Positions 14,738 through 18,718 of a stretch of 18,718 nt of DNA are shown in pieces. The stretch's first letter is position 1; the number at the start of each line of letters is the position of its first letter. The notes below the pieces were generated by a model. It was not told the DNA's origin and did no database searches. It saw only the letters and a list, made by a program, of their open reading frames with translations. The DNA is from Oscillospiraceae bacterium (GTDB lineage: Bacteria; Bacillota_A; Clostridia; Oscillospirales; WRJC01), in NCBI GenBank assembly GCA_009782405.1, contig WRJC01000058.1, forward strand, positions 1 to 18,718, read 5' to 3'. The position numbers were made by a program, and so were the translations under genes.

Positions 14738-14755
14738 AAAAGCGCGGATTTTTTT
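14721..14755 (+). terminator. Terminator-like hairpin overlapping the pair C operator
   Basis: An 11-bp stem (AATCCGCGTTT 14721-14731 with AAGCGCGGATT 14740-14750, one T-G pair), loop CGTACCAA, then T at 14749-14755. It is a good intrinsic terminator by sequence, sits just before the -10 box, and its loop is exactly the core of the second operator half-site. It may insulate the operon from upstream transcription. Confidence 0.7.
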
Positions 14756-14762
14756 GCGTGGA

Positions 14763-14768
14763 TATGAT
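14763..14768 (+). promoter_or_regulatory. Promoter -10 for ABC pair C
   Basis: TATGAT (14763-14768), the same hexamer as at pair A, 26 bases before the ATG at 14795. No -35 consensus is visible, as expected for an activator-dependent promoter. A perfect TTGACA at 14674 lies too far upstream to belong to it. Confidence 0.5.
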
Positions 14769-14794
14769 ACAATGATCCGCGAGGTGATAAATTT

Positions 14795-16642
14795 ATGAGT
14801 AAAGAAAAAATAAAAAAGGAAAAACCCGCGCACTCGATTTTAGATAATATCTTTTATCTTTTGAAAGATATTTGCGCAAACGCGAAAATTTTATTCGCGC
14901 TGATGCTTGTCGAGGTTTTGTGCGCGATTGTCGCGCCGATGTTCGGCATATATCTGCCCAAGATCGCAGTCGACCTGGTCGCCCGGAAGGCGGACGCGCC
15001 AAAAATATTTATGACCTTGGGTTTATTTGCTCTTGCGATGACGGCTGTCAATGTCATGCAAAGCGTTGCGGGAAGCGCTAAATATGCCCACAGCAACAAT
15101 ATGAGGTTTTATTATTTCCGCAAAATACACTTGAAATCGTACACGTGCGACTATAAAAATATTGAGAGCGCGGACGGCCGGACGCGCCACCAAAAAGCCA
15201 AAAACTGTTTTGACGCGGGCGACGGGTCGGGAAGCTCGAAAATGATATGGTCCATGATCGCCATATTTACTTCGGCGGTGAGTTTCATACTTTATTCAAG
15301 CGTCTTGTCGCTTTTGAATCCGCTCATAATATTGTTTTTGACAGGATTGACTGCAATAAATTTCGCGGCTTCGGCGCGGGCGCGCAAATATGACGAAAAA
15401 CACAGGGACAAATCGTCGGAACTCGGCAGGAAGCTGTGGTATGTGCAAGCGGGTTCGCGCGACGTCAAAGCGGGAAAAGATACGCGCCTTTACGGCATGA
15501 AGCCGTGGTTTATGTCGCTAAGGGAAAATTTATTGTCCGAATATTTCGCGCTGCGCAAAAAAATACAGAACAGATATTATATGTCCGGGGTCATTCACGG
15601 ATTGACTTTGCTTTTGCGGGATGGGGCCGCATATGCCTATTTGATTTATATGGTATCAAGCGGCAAAGTCGATATAGGGGATTTTGTTTTATACTTTGGG
15701 GCAATCGCGGGCTTTTCGGGATTTATAAACAACATAGCCGAAAATATCAACAATATAGGCGGCGCGAACGTGCAGATGAACGACGCGCGCGCTTTTTTGG
15801 AATGCTCGGACGCTCCCGAACCGGCAAATCCCGCGAAGCTTCCCCCGCTTGATTCGGCAATCTCCATATCTTTCAAAAACGTGGATTTTTCCTACAGCGA
15901 AGAAAGCGGCAAAACATTGGATGATTTCAATTTTGAAATCAAAGCGGGCGAAAAAATCGCGCTCGTCGGAGTGAACGGGGCGGGAAAAACGACGATAGTG
16001 AAATTGCTGTGCGGATTCTACGCCCCCGATTCCGGGGAAGTGCTGATCGACGGGGTGAATATTAAAAATTTCAGGAAACAGGATTTGTATAAACTATTCT
16101 CGGCGGTGTTTCAGGATATCGTGGTCATGCCGTTCACGGTCGGGGAAAATGTGTCCATGACGGCAGATGGCGAAAGCGACAGGGATAGAATATGGCAGTC
16201 CCTCGAAACCGCAGGGCTTCGGGAGGAGATCGAAAAATATGAGCGCGGCATAGATGCGCCGATGCTCAAAGAGCTTGACGAGAACGGCGTGGTATTGTCC
16301 GGCGGGCAGCAGCAGAAGCTGCTTATGGCGCGGGCGCTGTATAAAGACGCGCCGCTATTGATACTCGACGAGCCGACAGCCGCGCTCGACCCGATCGCCG
16401 AAAGCGAAACATACGAAATGTTTCATAGGGTTTCAAAAACCAAAACGGCTTTGTATATTTCCCACAGGCTGGCGAGCACGAGATTTTGCGACCGCATAAT
16501 ATTTTTGAAAGACGGGAAGGCGGCGGAGATCGGCAGCCATGCCGAACTCATGCAAAAAGGCGGCGAATACGCGAATATGTTTGAGATACAGAGCCACTAT
16601 TATAAAAAAAATGAAAACACGGAGGCGCCGGCAAATGGATAA
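14795..16642 (+). CDS. ABC exporter half-transporter, subunit 1 of pair C
   Basis: 615 residues. The start is preceded by GAGGTGA (14780-14786), a near-perfect ribosome site. Basic N-terminus with the KKEKP motif also seen in the paralog at 3003. About six membrane spans (30-58, 68-92, 150-172, 174-195, 265-288, 292-320) and the loop AGKDTRLYG near 226-234. ATPase: Walker A GVNGAGKTT 392-400, AVFQDIVVM Q-loop, signature LSGGQQQ from 501, Walker B D525/E526, switch H557, all intact. The next gene overlaps its end by eight bases, so the product is probably half of a heterodimer. Ends in the IQSHYY motif shared with pair A subunit 1, supporting duplication of a whole two-gene operon. Confidence 0.92.
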   Translation: MSKEKIKKEKPAHSILDNIFYLLKDICANAKILFALMLVEVLCAIVAPMFGIYLPKIAVDLVARKADAPKIFMTLGLFALAMTAVNVMQSVAGSAKYAHSNNMRFYYFRKIHLKSYTCDYKNIESADGRTRHQKAKNCFDAGDGSGSSKMIWSMIAIFTSAVSFILYSSVLSLLNPLIILFLTGLTAINFAASARARKYDEKHRDKSSELGRKLWYVQAGSRDVKAGKDTRLYGMKPWFMSLRENLLSEYFALRKKIQNRYYMSGVIHGLTLLLRDGAAYAYLIYMVSSGKVDIGDFVLYFGAIAGFSGFINNIAENINNIGGANVQMNDARAFLECSDAPEPANPAKLPPLDSAISISFKNVDFSYSEESGKTLDDFNFEIKAGEKIALVGVNGAGKTTIVKLLCGFYAPDSGEVLIDGVNIKNFRKQDLYKLFSAVFQDIVVMPFTVGENVSMTADGESDRDRIWQSLETAGLREEIEKYERGIDAPMLKELDENGVVLSGGQQQKLLMARALYKDAPLLILDEPTAALDPIAESETYEMFHRVSKTKTALYISHRLASTRFCDRIIFLKDGKAAEIGSHAELMQKGGEYANMFEIQSHYYKKNENTEAPANG

Positions 16643-18467
16643 ACAAACCAAAAAAAGCAGGGTGAAAGTGATACTGGAGAGTTTCAAAGCCTCTTATGAA
16701 TTGGGGAAAAAGGGCGTGATTTTCAGCATAATATCAGCCGTGATAGGAGCCGTCAATCCGTATATTCCCATATTCATATCCGCGAAAATATTGGACATGC
16801 TTTTTGCGGGAGAAAATTTTAAAGAGCTATTGATCACTGCGGGAGTGGGGCTTGCAATTATATTCGTCGCTTCGCTTATGGCGAATCACATAAACAAAAT
16901 CAAAGATTATCATGTGGAGATCGCCATGAACAATTTTGAAATGGCCGAAACCAACAGATTATTCGATTTGGATTACCAGCAGCTCGACAGCCCGGAAACA
17001 AACGCATTGCGCGAGCGAATCAAAATGGACAATGGCTGGGGAAACGGCTTTGCCGGATTATATTGGCGTTTGCCGTGGCTTTTTGGGAGCATATTCAATT
17101 TTATCGCGGCTATAATCGTCCTTGTTCCGCTATTTTCATCACAAATATTTTGGAGCGGAGCCACAACCCCGGCATATCTCATCGTTTTGTCGGCAATAAT
17201 GATATTGTCAGTATTTATCACGGTAAAATATATAAGCCCTGCGGAAGTGAAGATTATGGGGAGCTGGAATGACGGCGCGGGAATAAAAGAAAAATATTTG
17301 AATTATTTTATATGGGGACGTTACGATTATAAAGAAGGCAAAGACATAAGAATCTACAACGTCGATAAAATGATTGAGCATTATATGAAGTTCGGGGAAA
17401 AAACACGCAGCCGCTGGACAAAAAAGTTTTCGCGGATACAGGGTGTTTCAGGATTTGTCAACGCTGTCAAGTGGAACATTTTGCAGGGCGGCGTATATAT
17501 TCTCGTGGTTTTGCGAGCGGTTGCCGGAGCGCTGACCGTAGGCTCGGTTGTAATATATACTGAGGCGATCATAAATTTCATAAACGGCATCTCCAATATA
17601 TTTTTGGCATTCGACAGTTATTATATCGCAGGCAAACGCCAGCAGGGAGTCCTCGAATATTTCGGCATGAAAAGCGAAATGCAAAAAGGGAGGATACCGG
17701 TGGAGAAGCGGCGTGACAGGGAGTACGAGATAGAGTTCAAAAATGTCAGCTTCAAATACCCCGGAAGCGAGACATACGCGCTCAGAAACCTCAGCCTCAA
17801 ATTCAAGATCGGGCAGCGCATGGCGGTGGTGGGCCGGAACGGGAGCGGGAAGACCACGATGATCAAGCTGCTGTGCAGACTGTACGACCCCACGGAGGGG
17901 GTGATCACTCTCAACGGGTTCGACATCAGGAAGTACGACTACGGCGAGTACATGGGCATCTTTTCGGTGGTGTTCCAGGACTTCAGGCTGTTTTCGTTCA
18001 CGCTGGGGCAGAACGTGGCGGCGTCTGCGGAGTACGACGTTGTGCGTGCGGCGGAGTGCCTTTCGATGGCAGGGCTGGGAGAGATGCCGAGGGGGCTGGA
18101 GACGGCGCTGTACAGGGATTTCGACGATGGAGGGGTGGAGATATCGGGCGGGGAGGCGCAGAAAGTGGCGCTTGCGCGTGCGCTGTACAAGGATGCGCCG
18201 TTCGTGGTGCTCGATGAGCCAACGGCTGCGCTTGACCCGGTGGCGGAGTCCGAGGTGTACAGCAAGTTCGACGAGATAGCTGGGGGGGGCAAGACGGCGA
18301 TATACATATCGCACCGCTTGTCGTCGTGCCGGTTCTGCGACGACATAGCGGTATTCGACAAAGGCGAACTAATCCAGCGGGGGAGCCACGAGGCGCTGCT
18401 GGCCGACGAGAGTGGCAAATACCGCGAGCTTTGGCTCGCCCAGGCCCAGTACTATGCCCAAAAGTGA
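16635..18467 (+). CDS. ABC exporter half-transporter, subunit 2 of pair C
   Basis: 610 residues from ATG 16635, which has ACGGAGG upstream and overlaps the previous stop by eight bases; in-frame codons back to 16539 lie inside the previous gene without a ribosome site. About six membrane spans (27-52, 64-84, 148-168, 179-200, 275-297, 300-325), loop EGKDIRIYN near 235-242. ATPase: Walker A GRNGSGKTT 400-408, signature ISGGEAQ from 503, Walker B D527/E528, switch H560. From about 17724 the DNA becomes GC-rich and nearly the same as the end of pair A subunit 2, although the membrane domains are only distantly alike. A run of eight G at about 18284-18291 lies in a Gly codon stretch and could be a sequencing or slippage hotspot, but the frame is intact. 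Confidence 0.92.
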   Translation: MDKQTKKSRVKVILESFKASYELGKKGVIFSIISAVIGAVNPYIPIFISAKILDMLFAGENFKELLITAGVGLAIIFVASLMANHINKIKDYHVEIAMNNFEMAETNRLFDLDYQQLDSPETNALRERIKMDNGWGNGFAGLYWRLPWLFGSIFNFIAAIIVLVPLFSSQIFWSGATTPAYLIVLSAIMILSVFITVKYISPAEVKIMGSWNDGAGIKEKYLNYFIWGRYDYKEGKDIRIYNVDKMIEHYMKFGEKTRSRWTKKFSRIQGVSGFVNAVKWNILQGGVYILVVLRAVAGALTVGSVVIYTEAIINFINGISNIFLAFDSYYIAGKRQQGVLEYFGMKSEMQKGRIPVEKRRDREYEIEFKNVSFKYPGSETYALRNLSLKFKIGQRMAVVGRNGSGKTTMIKLLCRLYDPTEGVITLNGFDIRKYDYGEYMGIFSVVFQDFRLFSFTLGQNVAASAEYDVVRAAECLSMAGLGEMPRGLETALYRDFDDGGVEISGGEAQKVALARALYKDAPFVVLDEPTAALDPVAESEVYSKFDEIAGGGKTAIYISHRLSSCRFCDDIAVFDKGELIQRGSHEALLADESGKYRELWLAQAQYYAQK

Positions 18468-18478
18468 CTTTTTTCGTC
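17724..18478 (+). repeat. ATPase-domain DNA repeat, copy 2
   Basis: Counterpart of 5941-6705. Relative to that copy it is shorter by three codons in the coding part (net of a four-codon gap before GEMP and one extra codon in the GGGK stretch). Similarity runs about ten bases past the stop (TTTTTTCGTC). Confidence 0.85.
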
Positions 18479-18485
18479 TTACCCC

Positions 18486-18514
18486 TTGCACATTCGAATT
18501 GACTATGATATAAT
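18486..18514 (+). promoter_or_regulatory. Promoter of the histidine phosphatase gene
   Basis: TTGCAC (18486-18491), 17-base spacer, TATAAT (18509-18514) preceded by TGA, an extended -10. It begins 19 bases after the pair C stop, so the phosphatase gene has its own transcription start. Confidence 0.75.
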
Positions 18515-18588
18515 ATTAGAAGCGCGGCAAATGGAATGGTATTGCCATAATATTCTATGAAAAACATATATGAGGAGGGCCAAGGGTC

Positions 18589-18718
18589 ATGATTTATCTC
18601 GTCCGGCAAGGAGAAACTGACTGGAACTTATTTAAAAGGTGCAACGGCAAAACCGAAACTTTTTTGAATCAGACGGGAATCGAACAGTCAAAAACGCAAG
18701 CCGAAAACCTAAGGAATA
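18589..18718 (+). CDS. Histidine phosphatase superfamily protein, N-terminal part, with RQGET motif
   Basis: 43 codons are visible before the right edge. ATG 18589 follows AGGAGG (18573-18578) at ten bases. The protein opens MIYLVRQGETDWNLFKR and continues with NGKTETFLNQTGIEQ, the N-terminal signature of the phosphoglycerate mutase/histidine phosphatase superfamily. The family's catalytic RHGE motif reads RQGE here: codon CAA (Gln) stands where the phospho-accepting His (CAT/CAC) is expected. If correct, the protein cannot use the usual mechanism, though a Gln-bearing clostridial subgroup may exist. The substrate cannot be judged from this fragment. Confidence 0.8.
   Translation, partial: MIYLVRQGETDWNLFKRCNGKTETFLNQTGIEQSKTQAENLRN

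Noticed and set aside
14436..14794. Small peptide precursor (bacteriocin/RiPP) for the exporters
   Set aside because: The only credible short ORF here is the 19-codon minus-strand leader; it has no Gly-Gly leader or Cys/Ser/Thr-rich core, and no modification enzyme is nearby.
17448..18609. A 288-codon minus-strand frame and other frames opposite pair C subunit 2
   Set aside because: Same cause as at 6127-6667: shadow of the real plus-strand gene, with repeated His/Arg/Val composition and no start signals.

Overview
The window looks like a chromosomal accessory region of a low-to-medium GC Firmicute, most likely a gut-type Clostridia member. This rests on strong AGGAGG-type ribosome sites, TTGACA/TATAAT promoters (several with extended TGn -10 elements), a LytTR/GHKL two-component system, many heterodimeric ABC exporters, and a clostridial-looking histidine phosphatase at the right edge. 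No taxonomic marker is present, so this is an inference.

Layout. (1) 1-1346, minus strand: a TPR lipoprotein/BatC-like gene cut by the left edge, and an ORF that is visibly a chimera, with the N-terminal half of a Gfo/Idh/MocA oxidoreductase joined to the C-terminal third of a Bat-type vWA membrane protein. (2) 1487-2870, plus: a LytTR response regulator and a GHKL histidine kinase without membrane segments, ending in a clear intrinsic terminator. (3) 3003-6693, plus: heterodimeric ABC exporter pair A. (4) 10234-6714, minus: a second, differently built pair B, divergent from (5) 10361-12022, plus: an ECF-type sigma factor with a C-terminal extension of about 370 residues and an ECF-like promoter of its own. 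(6) 12029-12849: an inserted block holding a PIN-domain toxin-like gene, a small partner gene and a 75-bp scrap of an acetyltransferase gene, flanked by perfect 57-bp direct repeats. (7) 14435-12975, minus: a triple-GNAT acetyltransferase behind a 19-codon leader ORF and a terminator hairpin. (8) 14795-18467, plus: ABC exporter pair C. (9) 18589 to the right edge: the start of a histidine phosphatase with RQGET in place of RHGET.

How the parts may work together. Pairs A and C are paralogous operons, and the region upstream of each carries a direct repeat with a 21-bp period and CGTAC/CGTGTC cores just before a TATGAT -10 box. That geometry is expected for a LytTR-domain activator, so the neighbouring LytTR regulator probably controls both exporters. 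Pair B appears to be under the separate ECF-like sigma factor. The second subunits of pairs A and C have quite different membrane domains but share nearly identical nucleotide-binding domains at the DNA level, as if the ATPase cassette had been swapped or converted between them. Together the region reads as a three-exporter export/resistance island with two layers of control. No substrate, peptide precursor or modification enzyme is visible.

No rRNA, tRNA, CRISPR array, transposase or integrase was seen.
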